DNA of 64,000 nucleotides from Limisphaera sp026417315 (lineage in GTDB: Bacteria > Verrucomicrobiota > Verrucomicrobiia > Limisphaerales > Limisphaeraceae): positions 248,001 through 312,000 of the forward strand of contig NZ_JBMVQY010000002.1 of assembly GCF_049537125.1 (NCBI RefSeq). Reading direction: 5' to 3'. A model generated the notes under the pieces. It did no database searches, was not told where the DNA came from, and was given only the letters and a program-made list of their open reading frames with translations. Positions 8,626-18,704 of this stretch are shown here, in pieces. How positions within the stretch are numbered: position 1 is the first letter of the stretch; the number at the start of each line of letters is the position of its first letter. Made by a program: the position numbers and the translations under genes.

Positions 8626-10917
8626 GTGAAGCCCCGAAGGCGGCAGAGCTTTTCCACCCGAAGCGCCGGAACCGCGGCCTTGACTGCGTCCACGAAGGTG
8701 CGGGGATGGAAGCTGTGGTTGGGGCGGTTGGCGTTGTCGGTCCTGGTCCCGGGGCTGTTGGTGGGGTTGGCCGAGCTCGGACTTCGATGGAGCGGTTATG
8801 GCTGGCCCACCAGCTACTTCGTCCCCGGTGAATCGGAGGGTCGGCCTTGCTGGGTGGAAAACGATCGATTCGCGTGGCGGTTCTTTCCCCGGGGGCTGGA
8901 GCGGCATCCACCGCCCACCCTGTTGCGGGCGGAACGTCCTCCCGGGAGTTGTCGGATTTTTGTCTTGGGCGAGTCGGCAGCCATGGGCGATCCCAGGCCG
9001 GCCTACAGCATGGGCCGATACTTGCAGGTGCTGCTCGAAGAACGTTACCCGGGGCGGCAGTTCGAGGTGGTCACCGTGGCGATGACGGCAATCAACTCGC
9101 ACGCCTTGCTGCCCATGGCGCGGGATTGCGCGCGGCACGGCGGCGATATCTGGATTCTCTACATCGGGAACAATGAGATGGTCGGGCCCTTCGGAGCCCT
9201 GGATGTGTTGGGCCCGGCGGCGCCGCCCTGGCTCTGGGTTCGGGCTCGACTGGCCGCGCAGGAGTGGCGCCTGGGTCAGGCCCTGCAGGACACGCTCGAC
9301 CGGTGGCGCCGCCGCCCTGTGCCTCCCGGGGGATGGGCGGGGATGGAAATGTTTTCCGCACAGCGGCTGCCGCCGGGTGATCCTCGGCGCGAGCGAGCGT
9401 ATCGGAATTTTGAGCGTAACCTCCGCGACATTCTGAAGGTGGGCCTGCAGCACGGGGTGCGCATTCTGGTCAGCCCCGCTGCAGTGAATCTGAAAGATTG
9501 TCCGCCTTTCGCCTCGGTCCCGGGTCGGATGCGGTCGGGAGCGACGACGGAAACGCTGGAGATCTGGCTGGCGCGCGGGGCCGAGGCCGAGCGCGGTGGG
9601 CAATGGGCGGCGGCCGCGGAAGCCTACGGCGCCGCGGTGGCGCTGGCCCCTGAACACGCCGGCGCGCAATACCGACTGGCCCGGGTCCTCCTTCGGCTCG
9701 GCCGCCGGGAGGACGCGCATCGGGCCTTTCAGGCGGCTTGCGATTCGGATGCGCTCCCGTTCCGTGCCGACTCGCGGATTCAAACGCTGACGCGGCAGGT
9801 GGTCGAACAGATGCACACGGAGCGGGTCCGTTGGTTGGACGCCGCGGCGGTTCTGGCGGCACGAAGCGGGGACGGCATTCCGGGTCGGGAAAGTTTCTTC
9901 GAACACGTGCACCTGAATCCGGAGGGGAATTACGCGCTGGCGCGCGCGTTTGCCGAACAACTGGAGGACTGGTTACCCCGGGCGGCCGACGCTTCCGCGC
10001 CGCGAGAATGGCTGTCAGAGTCCGGGTGCGCTGATCGGCTCGCGTTGACGGACTGGAACCGGATTTCCATTTACGAAGATCTGCGCCGGCGGCTGAGGCA
10101 GCCCCCGTTCACGGCGCAGGCGGATCACGAGGCCGAGCTGCGCTGGATCGACTCGCAGTTGGAAGCCCTCCGGGCCCGCCGGGCGCACGCTCAGATCGAG
10201 CAAGCCCGGCGAGTGTACGCTGCGGCCTTGGAACGGCGGCCGGGAGACCACAGGCTTTACGAGAACCAGGCGGAGTTCCTGGAGGCGGTGGGGGACCTGG
10301 AGGCAGCGGCCGGGGCGTGGGCCGCAGTGACGCGCATCCTTCCGCACCATCATCTCGGTTGGTTCCAACAAGGTCGGCTCTTGGCACGTTTGGGCCGGCT
10401 GGAAGAGGCCGAGCAGGCCCTGAAAGCGGCTGTGAGCCGAAGGCCGGAGTTGAGCGAAGGCTGGCTGGAACTTGGCCAGGTCCTGCTCCGCCGGCAGCGG
10501 GCGGAGGCGGCCCTGGAGTGCTTTGCCCGGGCTCATGAGTGGTTGCCCCAGGACTGGCGCGCGCCCTTTCAGATGGGACGGGCCCTGCAACAACTCAATC
10601 GACGGGCCGAGGCCATCGAACAGTTTCGACTCGCATTGCGGCTGAACTCCGAGGCCGTGGAACCCCGGTTCCAGTTGGCCCAGGAACTGGCCTTCGCCGG
10701 CCGTACACCGGAAGCGCGCGAAATGTTCGAGGAGGTGTTGCGGCGGGATCCCTCTCATCTCCTGGCGCGGATTAATCTGGGGGTAGCCTTGGTACAACTG
10801 GGGCAGTTGGAGGCCGCAGCGGAGCAGTTTCGTCGGGCGCAAGCCCAGGCGCCCCAGAACCCGTTGGTGAGCAATTACCTGGCACAAGTGGAGTCGCGCT
10901 TGGGACGGCGCCCCTGA
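8626..10917 (+). CDS. Membrane-anchored SGNH-hydrolase-like protein with C-terminal TPR repeats (paralogue 1)
   Basis: A 763-residue protein. A signal anchor (about residues 31-50) leads to an SGNH-like domain: block I FVLGESAAMGDPRP with Ser in GES, block III YIGNNEMVGPFG with the oxyanion Asn, and block V FFEHVHLNPEGN with a His. A TPR pair interrupts the domain (about 305-365, AAAAEAYGAAVALAP) and at least six more TPRs fill residues 520-760. The sister gene at 20144 has the same layout. SGNH enzymes are esterases or O-acetyltransferases acting on glycans or lipids; substrate is unknown. The GTG start at 8626 is uncertain: conservation with the sister begins near GTG 8698, but both copies also have an Arg-rich leader. 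It stands alone. Confidence 0.78.
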   Translation: MKPRRRQSFSTRSAGTAALTASTKVRGWKLWLGRLALSVLVPGLLVGLAELGLRWSGYGWPTSYFVPGESEGRPCWVENDRFAWRFFPRGLERHPPPTLLRAERPPGSCRIFVLGESAAMGDPRPAYSMGRYLQVLLEERYPGRQFEVVTVAMTAINSHALLPMARDCARHGGDIWILYIGNNEMVGPFGALDVLGPAAPPWLWVRARLAAQEWRLGQALQDTLDRWRRRPVPPGGWAGMEMFSAQRLPPGDPRRERAYRNFERNLRDILKVGLQHGVRILVSPAAVNLKDCPPFASVPGRMRSGATTETLEIWLARGAEAERGGQWAAAAEAYGAAVALAPEHAGAQYRLARVLLRLGRREDAHRAFQAACDSDALPFRADSRIQTLTRQVVEQMHTERVRWLDAAAVLAARSGDGIPGRESFFEHVHLNPEGNYALARAFAEQLEDWLPRAADASAPREWLSESGCADRLALTDWNRISIYEDLRRRLRQPPFTAQADHEAELRWIDSQLEALRARRAHAQIEQARRVYAAALERRPGDHRLYENQAEFLEAVGDLEAAAGAWAAVTRILPHHHLGWFQQGRLLARLGRLEEAEQALKAAVSRRPELSEGWLELGQVLLRRQRAEAALECFARAHEWLPQDWRAPFQMGRALQQLNRRAEAIEQFRLALRLNSEAVEPRFQLAQELAFAGRTPEAREMFEEVLRRDPSHLLARINLGVALVQLGQLEAAAEQFRRAQAQAPQNPLVSNYLAQVESRLGRRP

Positions 10918-10980
10918 TGCCTGCCGACTGAACAGCGCCTCCCGGGCGAAGCCCCGCGTGTGGTGTGCGGTGCCGGACCG

Positions 10981-12000
10981 TCACGTTCGCCGGTCGTGCC
11001 TCTGTTTGCGTTGAGGATCGCCGGGGCCTTCCGCGGAGGATTCTTGACCGGCCGCGGAGTCGGAATCGGTTCGGATGGGCAGGACCCGGGGCTTGGGTGA
11101 TGGATGCGGCCCGTGGCGCGGCAACAGCCGGCTCAGAGCCAGGGCTCGTTCGACCTGCTCTGCCGCCAGCCAGCCTTTCGTGGTTCCACAAGCCAGCCGT
11201 AGCGCACCGAGCGCCCGCGCCTGCCGGGTGAAGAACCGTTCCAGCTGCGCCAGGTCGGCCTCGAATCCCCACCTTTTCCAGGCCCCGCGTTCCGCCCAGG
11301 CCACTGCTTCCTGACGCAACCAGGTCAGCAGTTCATCGCTCTGGCCCAACCAATACTTGCGCAGCCGGTCTGTCCAATGGTCGCGTTCCCTTTCTCCGCC
11401 GCGGTCTTCTGAAAAGTGAAACCGAACCAGCCTGGGCCCGGATCCCTCCCACCAACCAAGGGGCCAGTCTGGAATCTTCGGGCTGGCCGACCAAACCCGC
11501 CACAAACAGCGGGAGAGGATGCCGAACGTGGCCCGCTGCGTGAACGCACCAAACCATTCGCCCCCCGACAGAGGTTTGTCTGCTCGAGTCAGCAGGAGGT
11601 CCCGTCCCTGTGCGAGCATCCCGGCAAACCACCGGCTATGGGGATGTGTCCCCTGACGATTTCCCGGGGGATGATAGAGTTGCAGCAGTTCGGCTTCGTA
11701 CCGTACGGCTTCTGCGTGGCTCGGGCAGGGCTGCCATCGGACCTCCTGGACATGCGTCAGGTGGCGGGCCAGGGCGGGAGGCAGTCGGCCTGGCGGGGCG
11801 ACACGATACCCTGCCAGTCGGCGACGGAGATTCACCGCTTTGCCGACATAAAGAACCTGCAACCCGGGCCGCCCGGGTCGAACCCCCACGAACCAGTACA
11901 CCCCGGGCAGCCGGGGCACGGCCCGCAGCCGTTCCGGCGTGAGAATCCGTCGCAATGGCCGCGGTTCCGGCCCGACGAACAACTCGATCTGGCCTTTCAT
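10981..12000 (-). CDS. GIY-YIG nuclease domain protein
   Basis: A 339-residue protein with a single GIY-YIG endonuclease domain near its N-terminus: PGVYWF for the GIY part, then LYVGKAVNLRRRL for the YIG part with the catalytic Arg, and EAVRYEAELLQLYHPPGN holding the Glu that binds the metal, as in the N-terminal half of UvrC. The remaining 200 residues are rich in Trp and Arg and match no family I recognise. It lacks the RNase H-like and HhH domains of UvrC. The ATG at 12000 directly precedes the conserved part; the open frame upstream overlaps the nitrogen promoter region and is not trusted. Function could be DNA repair or defence; neither is shown. Confidence 0.75.
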   Translation of the reverse strand: MKGQIELFVGPEPRPLRRILTPERLRAVPRLPGVYWFVGVRPGRPGLQVLYVGKAVNLRRRLAGYRVAPPGRLPPALARHLTHVQEVRWQPCPSHAEAVRYEAELLQLYHPPGNRQGTHPHSRWFAGMLAQGRDLLLTRADKPLSGGEWFGAFTQRATFGILSRCLWRVWSASPKIPDWPLGWWEGSGPRLVRFHFSEDRGGERERDHWTDRLRKYWLGQSDELLTWLRQEAVAWAERGAWKRWGFEADLAQLERFFTRQARALGALRLACGTTKGWLAAEQVERALALSRLLPRHGPHPSPKPRVLPIRTDSDSAAGQESSAEGPGDPQRKQRHDRRT

Positions 12001-12340
12001 TCGGTGTTGCGGAGCGCCGCCCTTCGGCAGCAGGAGGCACGCTTGCCGCGGGTGCGCTCGCCGGCATGTTGGGATTTGGCCGCGCTGGATAAAAGCCAAC
12101 AGTGCGAGACGGTTGAAACACTCCGGCAGCCCGCGCCCTCGGCCGTTCGATGACTGCCTAACCTTTTGATGGAAAAGGACATCGCAAGGCGACGGCCATG
12201 CCCATGGGCCACTTGGCATTGCAGGTGCTCTTGTCCCGGCGACCGGTTTTCTGGCCGATCAGGCGGTGATGGCTGACCAGGTCGCGAAGTGTCGCGCTGG
12301 CGGTCTGCCCGCCGCGCCGGGTCGGGCCGGCTCTGACGTT
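12001..12340. promoter_or_regulatory. Divergent intergenic region with nitrogen promoter
   Basis: These 340 bases lie between the divergent GIY-YIG and P-II genes. They contain the sigma-54 promoter candidate listed separately. No further gene was recognised. Confidence 0.45.
12214..12229 (+). promoter_or_regulatory. Candidate sigma-54 (RpoN) promoter of glnK-amt
   Basis: TGGCATTGCAGGTGCT has the invariant GG (12215-12216) and GC (12227-12228) exactly ten bases apart, as the -24/-12 elements of sigma-54 promoters require, and matches TGGCA and TGC around them. It is 112 bases before the P-II start. Nitrogen genes are classic RpoN targets under NtrC, but neither rpoN nor ntrC is in the window. 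Confidence 0.5.
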
Positions 12341-12679
12341 ATGAAGAAAATCGAAGCGATCATCAAACCGTTCAAACTCGAGGACGTCAAAGAGGCGCTG
12401 AGCGAGGTGGGCATCGCCGGCATGACCGTCACGGAGGTGAAGGGCTTCGGGCGGCAACGCGGCCACACTGAGATCTATCGGGGCAGCGAATACACCGTGG
12501 ATTTCCTGCCCAAGATCAAAATCGAAGTGGTGGTGACCAACGCCCAGTTGGATGGCGCGGTACAGGCCATTCTGCGAGCGGCCCGTACCGGAAAGATCGG
12601 CGACGGGAAGATCTTTGTGTTGAACGTGGAGCAGGCAATTCGCATTCGGACCGAGGAACGCGACGAGGCAGCCATCTGA
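12341..12679 (+). CDS. glnK: Nitrogen regulatory P-II protein
   Basis: A 112-residue trimeric signal protein, the exact family length. It senses ATP/ADP and 2-oxoglutarate and controls its partners by direct contact. Seen are the start MKKIEAIIKPFKLEDVKEAL, the T-loop GRQRGHTEIYRGSEYTVDF with Tyr51, the uridylylation site in proteobacteria, Tyr46, and the B-loop TGKIGDGKIF. It is directly followed by the ammonium channel gene, the arrangement typical of GlnK, whose T-loop plugs AmtB when nitrogen is ample. The ATG at 12341 is fixed by the conserved N-terminus. The symbol glnK rather than glnB is chosen from this linkage. Confidence 0.94.
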   Translation: MKKIEAIIKPFKLEDVKEALSEVGIAGMTVTEVKGFGRQRGHTEIYRGSEYTVDFLPKIKIEVVVTNAQLDGAVQAILRAARTGKIGDGKIFVLNVEQAIRIRTEERDEAAI

Positions 12680-12741
12680 TGCGCCGTCACGTCTCCCTTC
12701 ACAACGGAACCATGAACCACTTGGAGAATTCTGGACTGATC

Positions 12742-14091
12742 ATGAAAAGCTTTTGCACGCGACCGTTGGCATTGGCAGCGGCGGGATTCGCATTGCTCAG
12801 CCCTCTGGCCGCAGGAGCGGAAGAGGCCGCCGGTCCCGCACTTTCGGCCGGGGACACCGCCTGGATGTTGACCGCCACGGCCTTGGTGTTGTTCATGACC
12901 CTGCCCGGGCTGGCGCTCTTTTATGGCGGCCTGGTGCGCGCCAAAAACGTTCTGACCGTGTTGGTGCAATGCTTTGCCCTCGCGAGCTTGATCACGGTGC
13001 TGTGGGTGCTCTACGGATACAGTCTGGCGTTCGACACCACCGGCATGACCGCCAACGTGAAAAACATCCACTCGTTCATCGGCAGCCTGAACAAGGCCTT
13101 TCTCAAAGGAGTGGGACTGAATTCGTTGACGGGGACGATTCCAGAGTCCGTGTTTGTGACCTTTCAACTGACCTTCGCGATCATCACGCCCGCGCTCATT
13201 GTGGGTGCCTTTGCCGAGCGCATGAAGTTCAGCGCCATGCTGATCTTCACTCTGACCTGGTTCACGTTTTGTTACCTGCCGATCTGTCACATGGCCTGGT
13301 CCGGGGCGGGATCGCTGTTTGGGGACTGGGGCGTGCTGGACTTTGCCGGGGGCACCGTCGTACACATCAACGCGGGCATCGCAGGCTTGGTGGCCTGCCT
13401 GATGGTGGGCAAGCGCATGGGCTTCGGCAAGGAACCGCTCCCCCCGCACAACGTGCCCATGACCGTGATGGGCGCGGCCATGCTGTGGGTGGGGTGGTTC
13501 GGATTCAACGCAGGGAGTGCGTTGGCGGCCAATGCCACGGCCGGCATGGCCATGTTGGTGACGCAGGTGGCCACAGGGACGGCGGCTGCAACCTGGATGT
13601 TCTGGGAATGGATCCGCAGCGGCAAACCCACCGCGGTGGGCCTGGCCACGGGGGCGGTGGCGGGATTGGTGGCGATCACCCCGGCCAGCGGAACGGCCGG
13701 CCCTCTGGGAGCGTTGTTGATCGGACTTCTGGCCGGAACGGGCTGCTATTTTGCGGCCACCAGTCTGAAGCGTTCCCTCGGCTACGATGACAGCCTCGAT
13801 GTCTTTGGCGTGCACGGTATCGGAGGCATCATCGGCGCCCTCCTTACGGGCGTGTGCGCCAGCAGCGCCCTGGGAGGCGCCGGATTGGCCGAGGGCGTCC
13901 GGATCCCGGGCCAGGTCTTTACCCAGCTCAAAAGCGTCCTGGTGACGATCGTCTGGAGCGGCATTGTTTCGGTGGTCGCGCTGACCCTGGCCCGGTTCAC
14001 CGTGGGCCTGCGCGTGGCGCCGGAGGTGGAACATGCCGGACTCGACCTGGCCGAGCACGGCGAGGAGGGCTACCCCACCGCTCGCAGTTGA
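12742..14091 (+). CDS. amt: Ammonium transporter (Amt/MEP/Rh family)
   Basis: A 449-residue inner-membrane channel that moves ammonium into the cell. A cleavable signal sequence (MKSFCTRPLALAAAGFALLS, ending in AGAEE) is followed by about eleven hydrophobic helices. Family motifs include FYGGLVRAKNVLTVLVQ, AFAERMKFSA, DFAGGTVVHINAGIAGLV with the pore His, VGWFGFNAGSALAAN, and DVFGVHGIGGIIGALLTG with the second pore His. The gene starts right after glnK, so P-II control of the pore is expected. The ATG at 12742 is chosen because it begins the signal peptide; ATG codons at 12679 and 12712 are in frame and the first would touch the glnK stop. Confidence 0.93.
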   Translation: MKSFCTRPLALAAAGFALLSPLAAGAEEAAGPALSAGDTAWMLTATALVLFMTLPGLALFYGGLVRAKNVLTVLVQCFALASLITVLWVLYGYSLAFDTTGMTANVKNIHSFIGSLNKAFLKGVGLNSLTGTIPESVFVTFQLTFAIITPALIVGAFAERMKFSAMLIFTLTWFTFCYLPICHMAWSGAGSLFGDWGVLDFAGGTVVHINAGIAGLVACLMVGKRMGFGKEPLPPHNVPMTVMGAAMLWVGWFGFNAGSALAANATAGMAMLVTQVATGTAAATWMFWEWIRSGKPTAVGLATGAVAGLVAITPASGTAGPLGALLIGLLAGTGCYFAATSLKRSLGYDDSLDVFGVHGIGGIIGALLTGVCASSALGGAGLAEGVRIPGQVFTQLKSVLVTIVWSGIVSVVALTLARFTVGLRVAPEVEHAGLDLAEHGEEGYPTARS

Positions 14092-14123
14092 CGATCCGGC
14101 GAGAATTGCACTGGACAGACCCT

Positions 14124-14182
14124 TTCCCCGGAGCCAAGCTCCGCGCCCGCCTGAGCGGACTCCGCGGCGCGGCTCCGGGGAA
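14124..14182 (+). promoter_or_regulatory. Long stem-loop between amt and glnA
   Basis: A perfect 12-base-pair inverted repeat (TTCCCCGGAGCC, 14124-14135, with GGCTCCGGGGAA, 14171-14182) encloses 35 bases that can pair further. No T-run follows, so it may act as a processing or attenuation site between amt and glnA rather than a simple terminator. Confidence 0.4.
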
Positions 14183-14253
14183 CAACCGGAGAAACCTGAA
14201 AATCATCGCAGATCCTGTACACGCAGAACGCAGAACCACAACACGACAAACCC

Positions 14254-15666
<1,413 letters not shown>

Positions 15667-15700
15667 GACGGGTGTGCTCCGTTGTCGTGGAGGGTGAGCG

Positions 15701-15732
15701 ACGGCGCGGGCTGCGGCCCGCGCCGTTTGTTT
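15701..15732 (+). terminator. Rho-independent terminator after glnA
   Basis: An 11-base-pair perfect GC-rich stem (ACGGCGCGGGC, 15701-15711, with GCCCGCGCCGT, 15716-15726) with a four-base TGCG loop is followed by TTGTTT. It lies 35 bases after the glnA stop and ends the nitrogen unit. Confidence 0.85.
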
Positions 15733-15767
15733 CATGGTGGGAATGCGCCGGAGCCGCAGCCGACCCC

Positions 15768-17681
15768 TTACCGCGGATTCAACACGAAGTTCTCCAGCAA
15801 GATGACCGCGATGCCCATTAACGCCCCGCCGGCAATGACCCCGCCGCAAATCGGCTCCTGATTCTGGACAATCAGCCGGTGGGCCGGCGAGGTTTCGCGA
15901 CGAATCCAGCGCTCCGCCAGCCAGAAGACAAACGCACCCAGGAACATCGCCAGACAGGTGTTGAACGGAATCACCGTGGCCAGGCCCAGGCCGACTGGCG
16001 AAAGCCAAAAGCGACCTTTTGTGATCAGTCGCACCCCTTCCAGCACCAGGCCCAGCACGCCGCCAACCAGCGCCGCCCAACGGGCCGACACCGGCAGCTG
16101 CGAAAGCCCCTGGGTCAGCGCCTCGGCTACGGCCTTCCAGATGGTGGCCGCCGGCATGGGATACTGCTCCTGGACCAGTTCAGAAGGCCCGCCCCGCAAA
16201 AACACCCAGTAAAACACCGGCACGGAGACGAGGGCCCCGGCCAGAATCCCCAGCACATGACCGATGGCCTGCTGGCGCGGCTTGGCCCCCAGCATGTAGC
16301 CGGGTTTGATGTCCATGAGCAGGTTCGACGCGTTACTGGCCACCTCCGCGGTGATCCCTGCGGTCATGAGATTGCTCTTGATGTTGCCCGGATCCAGCAG
16401 GCCATAGGTGAGTTGCGTCAGTTTGCCCATGGCCCCCGTGGGCGTAATCGAGGTCAGCGCCGTGGAATTGACGGCAATGAGCGTAAACACGAACACCAGC
16501 GGAATCGCCAGCGCCCCCAACCACCATTTCACATCGAAATAGGCGTGCCCGATCCAGACCACCGCAAAACCCGCCAGAGGGATCCCCAGCACAAAGACCC
16601 GCATCGGCAGCTCGATGTGGGCCAGCACATCCGACTGGGCCGACCCGCTCCGACGGAACAGACCTCGAAAGGCGCTGACCAACAATTGCGGCTTGGCAAA
16701 GAAAGCCAGGAGCGAGGCCGTGGTCATCATGGCCACCCCACCCCAGAGCGCCCAGGCGGTAATCGTGCGGAACCCGTAGTGGACCACTCCGTCCGCACCC
16801 GGGCGCCCCTCGATCGCCCCGATACTGATCGCCCATGGCACGAGGATCAGGTAGTTGAGGATGGCGCCGACCAGGATGGAAACCCCCACTCGGATTCCCA
16901 TCAGGCCGCCCGCGGCCATCATGACAAAATCGGTGTCCGGCCGGACCGTCAGCTCCCTGAGGTCCACGCCCCGAATCTGCAGGGTCGTTAGGCGATACAA
17001 CCAGCCATCCAAATACTCGGGAATGGTCAGCCAGCCGAGCCGCAGCTTTTCCATCACGGCGTGACTCTGCATCAACTTGGCCAGTGCCGACAAACCGCCC
17101 GCGGTCACCAGAACCTTCGCTTTGAACAGACCCTCCTGCGCGCCGCTGGAATGCAACGCATCCATGACGATCCCGGCAGCCCGTCCCTCCGGAAAAGGAT
17201 GCTGTTCATCGTTGATGAACCGTTTCTTCAGCGGGAAGGCAAACAGCACCCCCAGAACCGAAACGGCAATCATCCAGGTGATGGTCACCCCCATGGGAAT
17301 CACGGCATTGGTGACCATCATGTACGCGGCCAGGCTGGAGATGAGCGGCGCCGTCATGTAACCGGCGGCGGTCGCGATGGACTGCATGCAGTTGTTTTCG
17401 AGGATGGTGAACTCGCGCGCCAGGCCCACCCGGGCCATCACCTTGAACAGGGCGAACGCCAGAATGACCGAGGTGATGCCCACGCCAAGGGTCCATCCGG
17501 TTTTGGCGCCCACGTACAGATTGGTCAGGGAAAGCAGGCCGCCCAGGCCCATGCCCGTGAGTGCCGATCGCCAGGTCAGTTGCGGCATGTCACCGCGCCA
17601 GACATTTTCCAGCCACCAGCGATCTTTCTGTTCCAGCGTCCAGGTGCGAATCTGCTCCGGAGTCAGTTGTTTGAGGGCCAT
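15768..17681 (-). CDS. OPT family transporter
   Basis: A 637-residue polytopic membrane protein of the oligopeptide transporter (OPT/YSL) family, proton-coupled importers of small peptides or metal chelates. The N-terminal part has the family's LTWRSALTGMGLGGLLSLTN and LYVGAKTGWTLG, then NNCMQSIATAAGYMTAPL and PFPEGRAAGIVMDAL; about 14-16 hydrophobic helices can be counted. The C-terminal half carries DIKPGYMLGAKPRQQAIGH and PFNTCLAMFLGAFVFWLAE. Length fits bacterial members. It is a single gene between converging glnA and the YjbQ gene. The substrate cannot be told from sequence alone. Confidence 0.9.
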   Translation of the reverse strand: MALKQLTPEQIRTWTLEQKDRWWLENVWRGDMPQLTWRSALTGMGLGGLLSLTNLYVGAKTGWTLGVGITSVILAFALFKVMARVGLAREFTILENNCMQSIATAAGYMTAPLISSLAAYMMVTNAVIPMGVTITWMIAVSVLGVLFAFPLKKRFINDEQHPFPEGRAAGIVMDALHSSGAQEGLFKAKVLVTAGGLSALAKLMQSHAVMEKLRLGWLTIPEYLDGWLYRLTTLQIRGVDLRELTVRPDTDFVMMAAGGLMGIRVGVSILVGAILNYLILVPWAISIGAIEGRPGADGVVHYGFRTITAWALWGGVAMMTTASLLAFFAKPQLLVSAFRGLFRRSGSAQSDVLAHIELPMRVFVLGIPLAGFAVVWIGHAYFDVKWWLGALAIPLVFVFTLIAVNSTALTSITPTGAMGKLTQLTYGLLDPGNIKSNLMTAGITAEVASNASNLLMDIKPGYMLGAKPRQQAIGHVLGILAGALVSVPVFYWVFLRGGPSELVQEQYPMPAATIWKAVAEALTQGLSQLPVSARWAALVGGVLGLVLEGVRLITKGRFWLSPVGLGLATVIPFNTCLAMFLGAFVFWLAERWIRRETSPAHRLIVQNQEPICGGVIAGGALMGIAVILLENFVLNPR

Positions 17682-17749
17682 GGCTTGCGAGGACCGGGGT
17701 ATGAAGGTGCGGCCAAACGGAGGAAACGACGAACCCGTGGCTTCTGAAC

Positions 17750-18169
17750 TCAGTCGCCGATGATCTTCACCAGCACCCGTTTGCGCCGGCGCCCGTCGAA
17801 CTCACCGTAAAAAATCTGTTCCCAGGGGCCGAGGTCCAGGCGTCCGCGGGTAATCGCCACGACGACCTCCCGACCCATCACCTGCCGCTTGAGATGGGCG
17901 TCTGCGTTGTCCTCGCCGGTGCGGTTGTGCCGGTACTGGCTGATGGGTTCGTGGGGCGCCAGCTTTTCCAGCCAAACCTCGAAGTCGTGAAGCAGGCCGT
18001 CCTCGGCATCGTTGATGAAGACGCTGGCGGTGATGTGCATGGCGTTGACGAGGCAGAGTCCCTCCTGTACGCCGCTTTTTTCGACGAGACGCTGGACCGT
18101 GTCGGTGATGTTGACGAACCCGCGGCGCTGCGGCAGTTCGAACCAGAGGTACTCGGTCAGACTTTTCAC
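17750..18169 (-). CDS. YjbQ/UPF0047 family protein
   Basis: A 139-residue member of the YjbQ (UPF0047) family, some members of which have weak thiamine-phosphate synthase activity. Marks are GFVNITDTVQRLVEKSGV, the metal-binding NAMHITASVFIND, HNRTGEDNADAHLKRQVMG with conserved His residues, and LDLGPWEQIFYGEFDGRRRK. The GTG at 18169 is chosen because the conserved protein begins there and an AAGG lies six bases upstream; the open frame before it has no similarity. Gene lies 68 bases upstream of the OPT start on the same strand. The real physiological role of the family is not settled. Confidence 0.87.
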   Translation of the reverse strand: MKSLTEYLWFELPQRRGFVNITDTVQRLVEKSGVQEGLCLVNAMHITASVFINDAEDGLLHDFEVWLEKLAPHEPISQYRHNRTGEDNADAHLKRQVMGREVVVAITRGRLDLGPWEQIFYGEFDGRRRKRVLVKIIGD

Positions 18170-18704
18170 GCGCCCCCTTATGCCACGGGACGGGCCGGGG
18201 CGGCAATCCTGCGCATGGTGGGGTGTAGCGGGAGACGATTCGGGTGCGCTGCGCCCTTTGCAGCGTCTCGACGGGACCGGACCTGGCGAAAAGCCACGGC
18301 GGACGTCCATTCTCGCGTGGGGCGTGCCACCGCCTCACGGGTTGCTGCCCGGCAGAACTTTCGGGACAGATGCAGCGGCTCTGGCGGTCGTCGGGCCGCC
18401 GGTCTCAGTCGAGCCGTACAGATTCAGGCCAGGCAGTGGCCATGCGCTCTGCCGGGTGCTCTGGATGCCGATCCGCAGGTCCTGGTCCCGACTTCCCCTG
18501 CCCGGAGGGCGGACGTTGGCCTCCGTCGGAAGGCAGGACCCTCGATGTGCGGCTCTGCCAGACTCCACAAACAAGTTTCAAATCTCCGTGCTGGGAAGCG
18601 TGCGTTCAGCGCCCGCCCAAAAAATGACCCTGCCGGCAGGGAGGGGCTGCCGGCAGGGTTGCGGGAGGAGGTGTGGTATGCGTGGCAGGAAAACCGCCTC
18701 AAAC
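18170..18704. other. Intergenic region with one terminator
   Basis: This 535-base gap between two minus-strand genes holds the terminator at 18619-18659. No gene, repeat or RNA was recognised in the rest. Confidence 0.5.
18619..18659 (-). terminator. Rho-independent terminator of the pseudopilin gene
   Basis: A perfect 13-base-pair stem (ACCCTGCCGGCAG, 18627-18639, with its complement at 18647-18659) has a seven-base loop. Read on the minus strand it is followed after two bases by six T (plus-strand AAAAAA, 18619-18624). It lies 46 bases after the pseudopilin stop. Confidence 0.88.
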
